The notes under the pieces are model-generated. The model did no database searches, was not told the origin of the DNA, and saw only the letters and a list, made by a program, of their open reading frames with translations. A stretch of DNA of 32,915 bases from an uncultured Elusimicrobium sp. (lineage in GTDB: Bacteria; Elusimicrobiota; Elusimicrobia; Elusimicrobiales; Elusimicrobiaceae), in contig CACXER010000084.1 in assembly GCA_902766765.1 (NCBI GenBank), positions 1 to 32,915 of the forward strand, read 5' to 3'. Shown here piece after piece: positions 15,937-23,735 of this stretch (its first letter is position 1; each line of letters begins with the position of its first letter). A program made the position numbers and the translations under genes.

Positions 15937-16586
15937 TTTTCCTCTGCTGCTTCGGTGTTGTCTTTTGTCAGGGTAATGTGTACGTCTTCAAACACGGCGT
16001 CTTTGTGTTCGTTGAGCCAGCGGCGGTGGAGTTTATAGTCCGGGCTGAATTGCCCGACGAGTGACCAGTACTCCTCACCGTGGTTCATAAATTTCAAGTG
16101 GCATAATTCGTGGATGACTAAATAATCTTGCACCACAAGCGGCATTTTAATAATGCGGTAAGAATAATTGATATTTTTTTGCGAGGAACAACTGGCCCAT
16201 AAAGTGCGTTGGTCTTTTAATACCACGCGGTTATATTCCACGCCGATTTTTTCCGCCCAGTCTTTTGTTTTTTGCGGCAGAACTTCGGCGGCTTTGTCTC
16301 TAAGCCATTGGGTAACCAGCGCGGAGGGGTCACTTTGTTCGCTTTGCAAATACACATGGAAAATTTTACCGTCAAACGATACGCCCTCTTCCTGGTCGGG
16401 GGTTACATAGGTGCGCGCTTCAAATAAGTCGCCGTTGTAGAGCACTTTGTTAGCGGCAACCGGGGCGACCGAGGCGTCATCCGTTTGAGTGGATTTTTCT
16501 TGCGTGCCGAAGATTTCCGGCATTTCTTTTTTGAGCCGTTCCAAAAATAGTTTTACGTCGCTGACGACGCTTTGTGTATCTGCCAT
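15933..16586 (-). CDS. YgjP-like (DUF45, M48-type) metallopeptidase
   Basis: A 217-residue cytoplasmic protein of the YgjP/DUF45 family. The zinc site is V-I-H159-E160-L-C-H163-L-K-F-M-N-H169-G-E-E-Y-W, and the preceding RTLWASCSSQKNINYSYRIIKMP matches the family pattern RWGSCSSKGNINLNWRLILAP. The usual N-terminal part is replaced by a charged segment of about 45 residues. No signal peptide is seen, while the downstream partner is exported. The substrate is unknown. A perfect TATAAT lies only 6 bases before the ATG and no ribosome binding site is present, so the mRNA may be leaderless. Confidence 0.87.
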   Translation of the reverse strand: MADTQSVVSDVKLFLERLKKEMPEIFGTQEKSTQTDDASVAPVAANKVLYNGDLFEARTYVTPDQEEGVSFDGKIFHVYLQSEQSDPSALVTQWLRDKAAEVLPQKTKDWAEKIGVEYNRVVLKDQRTLWASCSSQKNINYSYRIIKMPLVVQDYLVIHELCHLKFMNHGEEYWSLVGQFSPDYKLHRRWLNEHKDAVFEDVHITLTKDNTEAAEEK

Positions 16587-16592
16587 GCCTAT

Positions 16593-16598
16593 ATTATA
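16593..16598 (-). promoter_or_regulatory. -10 box for a possibly leaderless metallopeptidase mRNA
   Basis: On the minus strand TATAAT occupies 16598-16593 and the ATG begins at 16586. Transcription would begin at or within a few bases of the start codon. No good -35 box is visible at the right distance. Confidence 0.5.
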
Positions 16599-16661
16599 GC
16601 AGTTTGAAGTAACTTACGTTTTGAAATTACCGCGGGCTTATGCAAAGGGTATGCAAAAAGT

Positions 16662-17189
16662 TTACGGCAATTCATAAATATTGCAGGCTTGGTTTGCTGG
16701 CGGAGAACTTAAGCAATTCGCTGTTGTATAAGTCGTTCCTCCCAAACTTTTGCAAACTTGATTGGCTACGGGGCTGTCAGCACGCGCTCCGCAATAGGTA
16801 ACGCCCGGTTTGTTGGAGTGATCCAAAAACATACCGTAACAATTCATAACAACCCCATTATCGTACAAGGTGGCATTGACATCCCAGTCGCGGGAACTAG
16901 AAGTCCAGATATCAAAAATAATTTTTGGTGTTTTGCACCAATAGTTTTGAGTTGGGTCACAGCCGTCAAATTGAATATCTAAAGTAGACATATCATTTTC
17001 GTACGCGCCGTTTGCTAAATAATGCGCTTCGGCGGCTTGTTTTAAAGACGCCACTTGGCTCATTACCGATCCTAATCGAGATTTGGCTACGGCAACTTGG
17101 TATTTCGGCAAGGCCACCGCCGCTAGAATGCCGATGATAAGTACAACTACTAGCAATTCAATCAGGGTAAATGCTTTTGTGCTTTTCAT
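16662..17189 (-). CDS. Type IV pilin-like protein (pilin 2)
   Basis: A 175-residue prepilin. Leader MKSTKA precedes [32 protein letters not shown], nearly the same as in pilins 1 and 3, while the globular part differs strongly and contains several Cys (DGCDPT, YWCKTP, NCYGMF, TYCGAR, QVCKSL, NCLSS, QACNIY). The ATG at 17189 follows AAAGGAGC at 7 bases. Promoter and whole leader are identical to those of pilin 1 except one base in the spacer. No terminator is seen after the gene; the metallopeptidase operon follows 75 bases later on the same strand. Confidence 0.92.
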   Translation of the reverse strand: MKSTKAFTLIELLVVVLIIGILAAVALPKYQVAVAKSRLGSVMSQVASLKQAAEAHYLANGAYENDMSTLDIQFDGCDPTQNYWCKTPKIIFDIWTSSSRDWDVNATLYDNGVVMNCYGMFLDHSNKPGVTYCGARADSPVANQVCKSLGGTTYTTANCLSSPPANQACNIYELP

Positions 17190-17222
17190 ATTTTTTGCTC
17201 CTTTGTTTTTAACCAACACCTT

Positions 17223-17251
17223 ATTATTGTTTTTTTTTTTTAGTTTGTCAA
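17223..17251 (-). promoter_or_regulatory. Pilin 2 promoter with A12 spacer tract
   Basis: On the minus strand TTGACA (17251-17246), AACT, 12 A (17241-17230), C, AATAAT (17228-17223). The spacer is 17 bases as in the other two copies; only the fourth spacer base differs from pilin 1. Confidence 0.8.
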
Positions 17252-17338
17252 GTCCTTTTTAAAACGATAGAAGAATTTGTGTTGTTTTCAAGCCGGCTGG
17301 AGTGAATATTTTATACAATACCCATATAGGAGATTTTT

Positions 17339-18421
17339 GTGACCGAAACATGTACTCTCAAAACAACCGCATTGCGCTGCGCGTGCGAAAAAGCCGGCGG
17401 TAAAATGGTAGATTTCCACGGGTGGTTACTCCCCGTGCAATACGATGGTATTTTGGCCGAACATAAAGCCGTACGCGAAAGTGCGGGTATGTTTGATGTG
17501 TCGCACATGGGCCAACTGTTTGTAGAAGGCGAAAAAGCGTGGGAGTTTTTGCAATACATTAGTTGCAATAACATTAAAAACGGTCCGGCCGAAGGTACGT
17601 ATTTCCATATTCTCACGGACGAAGGCACAATCATTGACGACGCGATTTCATTTTGTTTGTCGCAAACTCAATTTTTAGTGGTCGTCAATGCCGCGTGTGT
17701 GGAAACGGATTTTAATTGGTTCCAAAAACACGCAGCCGATTTTAACGTTACCGTGCGCAACGAAAGTGATGCCTGGAGTATGTTGGCTGTTCAAGGTCCT
17801 AAGGCCGTGGAAATTGTCAATCAACTTTTACCCGGCGTGAAAGATTTGCCGCGTTTTCACATTTCGCCGCTAACGATGTTTGATGCGGACGGCTATGTGA
17901 CCCGTACCGGATATACCGGCGAGGACGGCGTGGAAATTATGCTCCCTAACATGCAAATCGGTCAGTTATGGGATGCGCTGTTGCAACGGGGCGTAAAGCC
18001 GTGTGGGCTCGGCGCGCGCGACGTGCTACGTTTGGAAGCCGGTTATTTGCTCAACGGCGAGGACGCCAACCCGACCAAAACGCCGTATGAGGCCAACTGC
18101 GGTTGGGTCGTTAAACTCACTAAAGAAAATTTTATTGGCAAAGATGCACTCGTTGCCAAAAAAACCGCCGGATTTCCAAGCCGTTTAATCGGATTTGTAT
18201 TAAAAACAGCAGGCGTCCCGCGTTCGGGGTGTAAAGTTTTCTACGAAGGGAAAGAAGCAGGTTATTTAACGAGCGGCACGTTTTCCCCGTTATTTAAAGG
18301 GATTGCCGTAGGATATTTGGACAGTTCAGTTCCTGCCGGAGCCGACGTGGAAATTGAAATTCACACCCGCCGCGTGCCGGCGCAAGTGGTCAAACCGCCG
18401 TTTTATAAAAATAGAGTGTAA
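17339..18421 (+). CDS. gcvT: Glycine cleavage system T protein (aminomethyltransferase)
   Basis: A 360-residue T protein that moves the methylene group from aminomethyl-lipoyl GcvH to tetrahydrofolate and frees ammonia. It shows the N-terminal FHGWLLPVQYDGILAEHKAVRESAGMFDVSHMGQ, a central WSMLAVQGPKAVEIV, GYTGEDGVEIMLP, and C-terminal GYLTSGTFSPLFKGIAVGYLD. Length matches the family. It uses a GTG start at 17339 preceded by AGGAGA. It opens the gcvT-gcvH-gcvPA-gcvPB operon; gcvH follows after 9 bases. A TATACAAT sequence at 17312 could be the -10 box, but no convincing -35 box is visible. No glycine riboswitch was recognised in the 87 bases between the pilin 2 promoter and the start. Confidence 0.97.
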   Translation: MTETCTLKTTALRCACEKAGGKMVDFHGWLLPVQYDGILAEHKAVRESAGMFDVSHMGQLFVEGEKAWEFLQYISCNNIKNGPAEGTYFHILTDEGTIIDDAISFCLSQTQFLVVVNAACVETDFNWFQKHAADFNVTVRNESDAWSMLAVQGPKAVEIVNQLLPGVKDLPRFHISPLTMFDADGYVTRTGYTGEDGVEIMLPNMQIGQLWDALLQRGVKPCGLGARDVLRLEAGYLLNGEDANPTKTPYEANCGWVVKLTKENFIGKDALVAKKTAGFPSRLIGFVLKTAGVPRSGCKVFYEGKEAGYLTSGTFSPLFKGIAVGYLDSSVPAGADVEIEIHTRRVPAQVVKPPFYKNRV

Positions 18422-18430
18422 GGAGAAACT

Positions 18431-18811
18431 ATGTACAACGAAGAAAATTGCCGTTTTTTAAAAACGCACGAATGGGCCTGTAAGGAAGGCGAAAATGCCG
18501 TCGTCGGTATTTCCAACCACGCCCAAGAAGAAATCAGCGATATCGTTTTTGTAGATTTACCCAAAGTAGGCCGCGTGGTAAAAGCGGGCGAAAATTGCTG
18601 TGTGGTGGAATCTGTAAAATCCGCCTCTGAAATTTACGCCCCTGTCAGCGGCGAAATTGTAGCCGTCAACGACGCCTTAAACGGCGACCCGGCCCTTGTC
18701 AACCGCGAGCCGCACGCGGGCGGTTGGTTGTTTAAGATCAAAATGTCTAACCCCGCCGAATATGATACGCTCTTAGATTTGGCGGCTTATAAAGCCACGA
18801 TTCAAAAATAA
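18431..18811 (+). CDS. gcvH: Glycine cleavage system H protein
   Basis: A 126-residue lipoyl carrier that shuttles the aminomethyl group between the P and T proteins and is reoxidised by the L protein. The lipoyl lysine is K63 in [23 protein letters not shown]. It opens with the family pattern [38 protein letters not shown] strong AAGGAGA ribosome binding site lies in the 9-base gap after gcvT. The lipoyl group may be attached with help from the transferase-like gene at 22349. Confidence 0.98.
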   Translation: MYNEENCRFLKTHEWACKEGENAVVGISNHAQEEISDIVFVDLPKVGRVVKAGENCCVVESVKSASEIYAPVSGEIVAVNDALNGDPALVNREPHAGGWLFKIKMSNPAEYDTLLDLAAYKATIQK

Positions 18812-18816
18812 ATTGT

Positions 18817-18840
18817 ATCCCCCGCACGCCGGGGGATTTT
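18817..18840 (+). promoter_or_regulatory. Terminator-like hairpin in front of gcvPA
   Basis: ATCCCCC (18817-18823) and GGGGGAT (18831-18837) form a perfect 7-bp stem followed by TTT. It starts 5 bases after the gcvH stop, and the only possible ribosome binding site for gcvPA (GGGGGA, 9 bases before the ATG at 18846) lies in its 3' arm. It may act as a partial terminator or a translational switch. Confidence 0.6.
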
Positions 18841-18845
18841 AACTT

Positions 18846-20171
18846 ATGTTTACTCCACATACCAAACAAGATGAACAGGAAATGCTGGCGGCGGTCGGTG
18901 TTTCGTCTGTTAAAGAACTATTAAATAAAATTCCGGCGGATTTACTGTATCCCAACTATCACTTGCCCGCCGCACTTACGGAACAACAACTCACCGCGCA
19001 TTTGCACGCGCTGGCCGCAGAAAATAAACCGCTTAAAAACTTCATCGGCGCGGGCATGTATCGTCATTTTATTCCGGCGGCGGTACCGGCGTTGTCGGGC
19101 CGCGGCGAATTTTTAACCGCCTATACGCCCTATCAGGCCGAGGCCAGCCAGGGCACCTTGCAAACAATTTACGAGTTCCAAAGTTGTATTTGCGCGCTTT
19201 TTGATATGGACGTAGCCACCGCCTCGCACTATGACGGGGCTACCGCGTTGGCCGAGGCCGTTTTAGCCGCACACCGCGTTACCGGGCGTGAAGAAGTGAT
19301 TGTTTCTTCCTTACTTCACCCGCATTACAAAGAAGTATTAGCCACCTATACGCGCCACAGTGCCGTGCGCCTCACCGAGGCTAAACCCACGTCGGAGGGT
19401 ACGCTGGATGTGCAAGCACTTAAAAATCAAGTGTCCGATAAAACCGCGTGCGTAGTCATTTCTACACCGAACTTTTTGGGGTATGTGGAACAAGCGGGCG
19501 AAATTTCCAAAATTGCGCATGAAAAAGGCGCACTGCTTGTGGCGCAGGTCAATCCGTTGTCACTTGGGCTACTCCAAACGCCCGGCTCATACGACGCCGA
19601 TTTTGCGGTGGCTGAAGGGCAGCCGCTCGGTAATCCGGTCAGTTTCGGCGGGCCGGGGCTGGGCATTATGACCGCTAAAAAAGCATATATGCGCCAACTA
19701 CCCGGCCGCATGGTAGGCATTGCCAAAGACAAAAACGGCAAGCGTGCTTTTGTGCTAACCTTGCAAGCGCGCGAACAACATATTCGCCGGGAAAAGGCCG
19801 CCTCTAACATTTGTTCTAACGAGGCAATTTGTGCGTTAAACGCGGTTATCTATTTAACATTACTTGGGCCGCAAGGACTCAAGGAAGTAGCCGAACTCAA
19901 CGTAGAACGTGCCCATCAGTTAGCCGAGAAAATAAACAAAGTGAAAGGTTTTAAAGTTTTATCGGTCGCGCCGTTTTTCAATGAGTTTGTCGTTACCTGT
20001 CCGGTACCGGCTAGTGAAGTCATTGAAAAATTAGCCGCTAAAGGCATTGGCGCCGGGTATGATTTGGGCCAAACGTGCGAACAAATGAAAAATGCCTTGC
20101 TCGTTTGTGCTACCGAACTTAGCACGCCGGAAGATATTTCCGCGTACATCAGCGCACTGGAGGAAATTTAA
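18846..20171 (+). CDS. gcvPA: Glycine dehydrogenase (decarboxylating) subunit 1
   Basis: A 441-residue alpha half of the split P protein. With GcvPB it decarboxylates glycine with PLP and passes the aminomethyl group to GcvH. Family features are FIGAGMYRHFIPAAVPALSGRGEFLTAYTPYQAEASQGTLQTIYEFQS, DGATALAEAVLAAHR and ICSNEAICAL near residue 325. Length matches GcvPA (440-450). The two-subunit form is common in Gram-positives, Thermotogae and other deep lineages. The start codon lies right behind a hairpin that covers its ribosome binding site. gcvPB begins one base after its stop. Confidence 0.96.
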   Translation: MFTPHTKQDEQEMLAAVGVSSVKELLNKIPADLLYPNYHLPAALTEQQLTAHLHALAAENKPLKNFIGAGMYRHFIPAAVPALSGRGEFLTAYTPYQAEASQGTLQTIYEFQSCICALFDMDVATASHYDGATALAEAVLAAHRVTGREEVIVSSLLHPHYKEVLATYTRHSAVRLTEAKPTSEGTLDVQALKNQVSDKTACVVISTPNFLGYVEQAGEISKIAHEKGALLVAQVNPLSLGLLQTPGSYDADFAVAEGQPLGNPVSFGGPGLGIMTAKKAYMRQLPGRMVGIAKDKNGKRAFVLTLQAREQHIRREKAASNICSNEAICALNAVIYLTLLGPQGLKEVAELNVERAHQLAEKINKVKGFKVLSVAPFFNEFVVTCPVPASEVIEKLAAKGIGAGYDLGQTCEQMKNALLVCATELSTPEDISAYISALEEI

Positions 20172-20172
20172 T

Positions 20173-21600
20173 ATGGAAAATTTGCTTTCTATTGAAAAAT
20201 CACAATCCGGTCGCCGCGGTGTGCGGTTTGAAAAGACCGCCAAACACGATTACCTGCCGTCAGATGTATTGCGCACGTCCGCACCCAAACTCCCCGAAAT
20301 GAGTGAGTTTGATACGGTACGCCACTTTACGCGGCTTTCGCAACAAAACTATTCGTTGGATGGGCAGTTTTATCCGCTCGGCTCTTGTACCATGAAATAC
20401 AACCCCAAGGCGTATGATGTGTTATCCGTCTTAGAACCGTTTGCCAACGCTCACCCGTTTGCGCCGGAAAGTGCCGTACAAGGGACGCTCCGAGTGATGT
20501 ATGAATTGCAAGAACTGTTAAAAGAAATCACGGGTTTATCTGCATTTACGTTGCAACCCGCGGCGGGCGCGCACGGGGAACTGACTGGGATTTTGACGGT
20601 GCGTGCATACCACGATGCGCATAAAAATTCGTCACGTACGGAAGTCATCGTACCCGATACCGCCCACGGTACCAACCCCGCCACGGCCAATATGGCCGGA
20701 TACACGGTGGTAAATATCAAGTCCGCCGCCGACGGGTGTGTGGATAAACAAGCATTGCAAGCTGCGCTTTCTGACAAAACAGCCGCTGTCATGCTGACCG
20801 TGCCGAACACAGTGGGACTTTTTGAAAAAGACATCCGCGAAATCGCCGACATGGTACACAAAGCAGGTGCGTTACTGTATATGGACGGGGCGAATTTCAA
20901 CGCGCTTATCGGTTTAGCCAAGCCGGCTGATTTTGGTGTAGATGTGATGCACCTGAATTTACACAAAACATTTGCCGCGCCGCACGGTGGCGGTGGCCCG
21001 GGCAGTGGCCCGGTGGGTGCTGCCAAACACGTGGCGCCGTTTTTACCTAAACCGATCGTAGAAAAGAAAGACGGAAAATATACGCTACTGGGTGAAATGC
21101 CACAAAGTTTAGGTAAAATGAAAGCGTTTTACGGTAATATCGCGGTTGTTTTGCGTGGGTATTGTTATTTGCGGCAGTTTGACGCGGCGACTTTAAAAAA
21201 TATTGCCGAGAAAGCCATTTTAAACGCTAACTACGTGCGTGCCAAATTAAAAGGCAAATTTGATGCGTTTTTTGACGTCAATTGCATGCACGAGTGTGTG
21301 TTGTCTATTGACCCAGCTAAAATGAATGGTGTTCACACTGCCGACGTAGCAAAACGGCTACTGGATTACGGGTTTTACGCGCCGACGATTTACTTCCCGC
21401 TTATTGTTCCGGAAGCCATGATGATTGAGCCGACGGAAACGGAAAGCAAAGAAACCTTGGATGCGTTTGTGGGTGCGTTAGAGAAAATCTATGACGAGAT
21501 TTTTGCCAACCCGCAACTCGTGCACGATGCGCCGCACACGCAACCCGTGAGCCGCATTGATGAAGTGTCCGCTGCGCGCCAGCCGAATTTGCGGTGGTAA
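20173..21600 (+). CDS. gcvPB: Glycine dehydrogenase (decarboxylating) subunit 2
   Basis: A 475-residue beta half of the P protein that carries the PLP cofactor. The PLP lysine is K265 in HLNLHKTFAAPHGGGGPGSGPVG, and DTAHGTNPATANMAGY and YPLGSCTMKYNPK are typical of the family. The ATG at 20173 overlaps the end region of gcvPA and follows GAGGAAA, which fits coupled translation of the two subunits; the frame is open further upstream but only within gcvPA. It is the last gene of the operon; pilin 3 converges 16 bases later with no clear terminator between. The L protein gene is not seen. Confidence 0.97.
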   Translation: MENLLSIEKSQSGRRGVRFEKTAKHDYLPSDVLRTSAPKLPEMSEFDTVRHFTRLSQQNYSLDGQFYPLGSCTMKYNPKAYDVLSVLEPFANAHPFAPESAVQGTLRVMYELQELLKEITGLSAFTLQPAAGAHGELTGILTVRAYHDAHKNSSRTEVIVPDTAHGTNPATANMAGYTVVNIKSAADGCVDKQALQAALSDKTAAVMLTVPNTVGLFEKDIREIADMVHKAGALLYMDGANFNALIGLAKPADFGVDVMHLNLHKTFAAPHGGGGPGSGPVGAAKHVAPFLPKPIVEKKDGKYTLLGEMPQSLGKMKAFYGNIAVVLRGYCYLRQFDAATLKNIAEKAILNANYVRAKLKGKFDAFFDVNCMHECVLSIDPAKMNGVHTADVAKRLLDYGFYAPTIYFPLIVPEAMMIEPTETESKETLDAFVGALEKIYDEIFANPQLVHDAPHTQPVSRIDEVSAARQPNLRW

Positions 21601-21616
21601 GCTGGAATTGCGTAGA

Positions 21617-22111
21617 CTAGTAAGAGAAGGCCGTTTCGCCTGCTTCATTTGTGCCGTCTGCTTGATTTCCTGTCTCGCTTTGGCAAATCTTTTTTGCCAA
21701 TGTATTGTTGTTATGAGAAAGACAAACGGCATGACGTGTAGCAAAGCCGGTTTGGTAGGAAAGAAAAAATGTTCCTTGATTATACAAATGGCATTGTACG
21801 TAAGCGTTAGAAGAAGAAATCTGACAACGTCCCCATGGATAATTATAAAAAACATACCCGGTAACCGTGCTGGAAGAAGTGGGTGTTGGCAACGAGATAC
21901 TTAAGGCATCTAAATCAGTGGTATATTCTCCGTTTGCTAAGTAAAAGTGTTCCTCGGCATTTGCTATGGCTTCTGCTAGTATTTTTACGGTAGTATAGCG
22001 GCTTTTCCACACCGCTTTTTGATATTGCGGCAACGCTACCGCCGCCAAAATGCCGATAATCAGTACCACCACTAATAGTTCAATTAGCGTAAATGCTTGT
22101 TTGTTTTTCAT
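21617..22111 (-). CDS. Type IV pilin-like protein (pilin 3)
   Basis: A 164-residue prepilin with leader MKNKQA and helix [32 protein letters not shown], the same leader and core as pilin 1. The globular domain has Cys residues (GRCQIS, VQCHLY, AVCLSH, KICQSE) and differs from the other pilins. The ATG at 22111 follows AAGGAGC. The frame is open for 46 more codons upstream, but that part is the transcript leader with a palindromic repeat and is not protein. The promoter is of the same A12 type but lies about 140 bases away because of the insertion. Converges on gcvPB with a 16-base gap. Confidence 0.92.
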   Translation of the reverse strand: MKNKQAFTLIELLVVVLIIGILAAVALPQYQKAVWKSRYTTVKILAEAIANAEEHFYLANGEYTTDLDALSISLPTPTSSSTVTGYVFYNYPWGRCQISSSNAYVQCHLYNQGTFFLSYQTGFATRHAVCLSHNNNTLAKKICQSETGNQADGTNEAGETAFSY

Positions 22112-22135
22112 ATCTTTTGCTCCTTGAATAATGCC

Positions 22136-22215
22136 GTCATCCTGAACTTGATTCAGGATCTCACCTTGTTGCTGTTTTAGAAAGCGGTGAGATTCCAAAT
22201 CAAGTTTGGAATGAC
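22136..22215. repeat. REPIN-like palindromic repeat in the pilin 3 leader
   Basis: Two inverted copies of a unit of about 31 bases: GTCATCCTGAACTTGATTCA onward (22136-22165), and its near reverse complement ending TTTGGAATGAC (22186-22215). Each unit is itself a small hairpin (ATCCTGAA/TTCAGGAT; ATTCCAAA/TTTGGAAT), and GTGAGAT-type sequence closes the outer stem. Sequences of this pattern (translated as NQVQDD or KLDLESH in spurious ORFs) occur in many bacterial genomes as dispersed repeats. Confidence 0.75.
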
Positions 22216-22252
22216 ATTGATTCTTTGTATGCCTTTTTTTGTCCGACACTAT

Positions 22253-22281
22253 ATTATTGTTTTTTTTTTTTGGTTTGTCAA
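22253..22281 (-). promoter_or_regulatory. Pilin 3 promoter with A12 spacer tract
   Basis: On the minus strand TTGACA (22281-22276), AACC, 12 A (22271-22260), C, AATAAT (22258-22253), again with a 17-base spacer. Downstream of AATAAT the leader differs from pilins 1 and 2 and contains the palindromic repeat. Confidence 0.78.
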
Positions 22282-22312
22282 GCCCCCCTGGCCTCCAGGC
22301 CTTGGCGCAATT

Positions 22313-22321
22313 TGATATAAT
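22313..22321 (+). promoter_or_regulatory. Extended -10 promoter for the lipoyl-transferase operon
   Basis: TGATATAAT (22313-22321) is a perfect extended -10 element 27 bases before the ATG at 22349. No good -35 box is present. The palindrome CGCTATAGCG (22331-22340) lies near the expected transcript start, and CCTGG/CCAGG (22286-22299) upstream; either could be an operator. Confidence 0.55.
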
Positions 22322-22348
22322 TTTTTCGGACGCTATAGCGGGGTTTTT

Positions 22349-23050
22349 ATGGATATTTTACTTATCACTCCTCCTTTAAATGTGTATGAACATATGGCGC
22401 TGGATGAACAAATCGTTCACTTGCGCCCCCAGGCCGTTACGCTCCGGTTTTATAACTGGGCAGACGGGCCCGCTGTTACGTTTGGTTATGCACAATTTTT
22501 TAAAGAAGTACAGCAAACGCTTACCGCGCAAAATTTTTCCGGCGAATATACCCGCCGACCTACGGGCGGTGGTGTGGTGTTTCACACGGACGATTTAACG
22601 TTTTCACTCGTGTTTTCTTCACCCTGCGAGCGTCCAACGGAAATTTATAAAAAATTACACGGGTTTATCTTGACTCAACTGACCCGCATGGGGATTGCCG
22701 CGCATGCGTTAGATACCAAACTGCCGGCATCGGCTTACGCGCCCAGCGTCAACCACCAGGCCAGCGCATGTTTTATCCGTCCGGTAGAAAATGATTTGTT
22801 GGACGAAACCGGCCAAAAAATGCTCGGCGGTGCGATCCGCCGCTTTGGCGAAACGGTGCTCTATCAGGGGTCTTTGCAATTACCCGGTGCACGCAATAAT
22901 CCCGCCTTAAAACGTGCGGTAATAGACGGCGTGCGCGAATTTTTAGCCGTAGATTTACGACCCACTCCGGCCTGCGCGGGGCGTCTGGCCGCCGTGCGCC
23001 AACTGGCTGCGCTGCAATACGAAAGCCCATCTTGGGTGGAGAAATTTTAA
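22349..23050 (+). CDS. Lipoate-protein ligase / octanoyl transferase family protein (LplA/LipM-like)
   Basis: A 233-residue protein of the BPL/LplA/LipB fold that attaches lipoyl or octanoyl groups to carrier proteins such as GcvH. Motifs seen are RRPTGGGVVFHTDDLTFSLV (residues 69-88), GQKMLGGAIRR with the conserved lysine K157, and VLYQGSLQL. C141 in ASACF fits the position of the active cysteine of LipM-type octanoyltransferases, whereas classical LplA lacks it; the family name is therefore sure, the exact reaction not. Lying downstream of the glycine cleavage genes supports GcvH as target. First gene of an operon of five; overlaps the next gene by one base. Confidence 0.85.
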   Translation: MDILLITPPLNVYEHMALDEQIVHLRPQAVTLRFYNWADGPAVTFGYAQFFKEVQQTLTAQNFSGEYTRRPTGGGVVFHTDDLTFSLVFSSPCERPTEIYKKLHGFILTQLTRMGIAAHALDTKLPASAYAPSVNHQASACFIRPVENDLLDETGQKMLGGAIRRFGETVLYQGSLQLPGARNNPALKRAVIDGVREFLAVDLRPTPACAGRLAAVRQLAALQYESPSWVEKF

Positions 23051-23733
23051 TGCGGTTCTTAAAATTTCTACTCGCACTCATCTTACTGCCTACCGTGTTT
23101 TTTGTATGTGTGGAAACAGGCCGCATTTTGCTCAGCGTGTTGGGGCACTTTCGCACCGTGCTGGCGTTTGTGGCCGGGGCGGGTGTGTATGCGGCGGTGC
23201 ATTATACGCTGTATGATTTTTCCCGTCCGTATGTACTCGTACACGAATTTACACACGCGTTAGTGGCGTTTTTGTTCGGCGTGCACGTCAAAGATATTTC
23301 TATCAAACGCGAAAGCGGCTACGTAAAAATGGATAAAACCAATGTGTTCATTGTCCTGGCGCCGTACGTGATACCGGGGTATACGTTACTGACGTTGTTT
23401 TTGTACTGTGTGGGCGATTTATTTGTGGATCTAACGCCCTATCGTACGGTGTTTCTGTTTTTTATCGGATTTTTTACTTCTTTTCATTTTATCCAAACCG
23501 TTAAAACGTTATTAGAAGCAGACCAACCCGACCTAAAACTGGCCGGGGGAAAGATTTTTTCGCTTGTGCTGATTATACTGGCCAATTTAATCGTTTTGGC
23601 CTTGGTGTTAAAAGGGTTGTTTCCGGAGCAAGTTTCGCTCCTTTCGGCTGCCGAAAACGTGTTAAAAAGCACCTTAAACACGTGGCGAATTTTAGTAAAC
23701 TATATAGTAGCGCATACGATTGAGGCGTTATAA
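23050..23733 (+). CDS. Membrane protein with HExxH motif (M50-like putative metallopeptidase)
   Basis: A 227-residue integral membrane protein with about five helices. H65-E66-F-T-H69 lies in a hydrophobic context (PYVLVHEFTHALVAFLFGVHVKDISIKR), the pattern of site-2-type M50 zinc peptidases, where the second motif usually lies in a later helix; no clear NxxPxxxxDG motif is visible, so activity is uncertain. ESGYVKMDKTNVFIVLAPYVIPGYTLL after the motif resembles M50B-type proteins (APYxxP). The ATG at 23050 overlaps the previous stop and follows GGAGA. An in-frame ATG 18 bases earlier is less likely. Confidence 0.72.
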   Translation: MRFLKFLLALILLPTVFFVCVETGRILLSVLGHFRTVLAFVAGAGVYAAVHYTLYDFSRPYVLVHEFTHALVAFLFGVHVKDISIKRESGYVKMDKTNVFIVLAPYVIPGYTLLTLFLYCVGDLFVDLTPYRTVFLFFIGFFTSFHFIQTVKTLLEADQPDLKLAGGKIFSLVLIILANLIVLALVLKGLFPEQVSLLSAAENVLKSTLNTWRILVNYIVAHTIEAL

Positions 23734-23735
23734 AT

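Noticed and set aside
17252-17338. Glycine riboswitch before gcvT
   Set aside because: Only 87 bases separate the pilin 2 promoter from the gcvT start, and no paired glycine aptamer pattern is visible.
22112-22249. 46-residue N-terminal extension of pilin 3
   Set aside because: It translates the palindromic repeat in the mRNA leader; the pilin leader peptide and ribosome binding site fix the start at 22111.
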